Shown piece after piece: positions 5,343 through 5,365 of a DNA stretch of 5,365 nt (positions are counted from its first letter, which is position 1; each line of letters opens with the position of its first letter). The DNA is taken from assembly GCA_002347645.1 (NCBI GenBank), contig DDYF01000051.1, forward strand, positions 1 to 5,365, given 5' to 3'. The translations under genes were made by a program, and so were the position numbers. The notes beneath the pieces were generated by a model that was given only the letters and a program-made list of their open reading frames with translations, ran no database searches and was not told where the DNA came from. The DNA comes from Thermoleophilia bacterium UBA2241. GTDB taxonomy: Bacteria; Actinomycetota; Thermoleophilia; UBA2241.

Positions 5343-5365
5343 GAGGGGGCGGGGCGGGGCGGCGC
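5343..5365 (+). other. G-rich tract at the window edge, possible half of a terminator stem
   Basis: The last 23 bases contain G-runs of 5, 4 and 4 separated by single C bases. The terminator after the aminotransferase also begins with a G-run-rich left arm followed by a C-rich right arm, so this may be the left arm of a similar stem whose partner lies beyond the window. Confidence 0.3.

Noticed and set aside
5343..5362. G-quadruplex
   Set aside because: Only three G-runs of four or more are visible before the window ends, and a half-terminator stem is a simpler explanation.
1..5365. CRISPR array, tRNA, rRNA, insertion sequence or attachment site
   Set aside because: No spaced direct repeats, no cloverleaf or rRNA-like sequence, no transposase and no terminal inverted repeats were seen.

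Overview
The window looks like part of a very GC-rich bacterial chromosome. Coding third positions are mostly G or C and the intergenic DNA is richer still. The secreted protein has a fibronectin III/beta-sandwich/TIG make-up of the kind common in Actinobacteriota-like lineages, so an actinobacterial or neighbouring high-GC lineage is likely. This is inference from composition and style, not a taxonomic assignment.

Layout. Positions 2-580 hold the 3' part of a class III PLP-dependent aminotransferase, best matched to the alanine-glyoxylate aminotransferase 2 (AGXT2) type; its start lies upstream of the window. It is followed by a perfect 20-bp stem-loop (612-655) and, 5 bases later, a second strong GC hairpin (661-698). 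These probably close the aminotransferase transcription unit. A compact regulatory stretch follows at 743-865: a small perfect hairpin, a candidate sigma-28 (FliA/SigD/WhiG-type) promoter, a possible 15-codon leader ORF, and a Shine-Dalgarno sequence. One very large gene (866-5317, 1483 codons) fills the rest. The last 48 bases contain an 8-bp hairpin and a G-rich tract that looks like half of a stem cut off by the window edge.

The large gene encodes an apparently undescribed secreted mosaic protein. In order it has a signal peptide, an FN3-like domain, a lectin-like beta-sandwich, an Ig-like module, two or three TIG-type modules, a ZU5-like module, an Ala/Pro linker, a zinc metallopeptidase domain with HEMGH and a downstream Glu in a gluzincin arrangement, a beta-rich spacer, and a C-terminal TIG domain. 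No cell-wall sorting signal or C-terminal membrane segment is visible.

The two genes share a strand but are separated by terminator-like structures and have unrelated functions (cytoplasmic amino-group transfer and an extracellular adhesin/protease), so they are probably not an operon. The most interesting hypothesis is that the giant secreted protease/adhesin belongs to a motility or developmental regulon through the sigma-28-like promoter, with translation possibly coupled to a tiny leader peptide.
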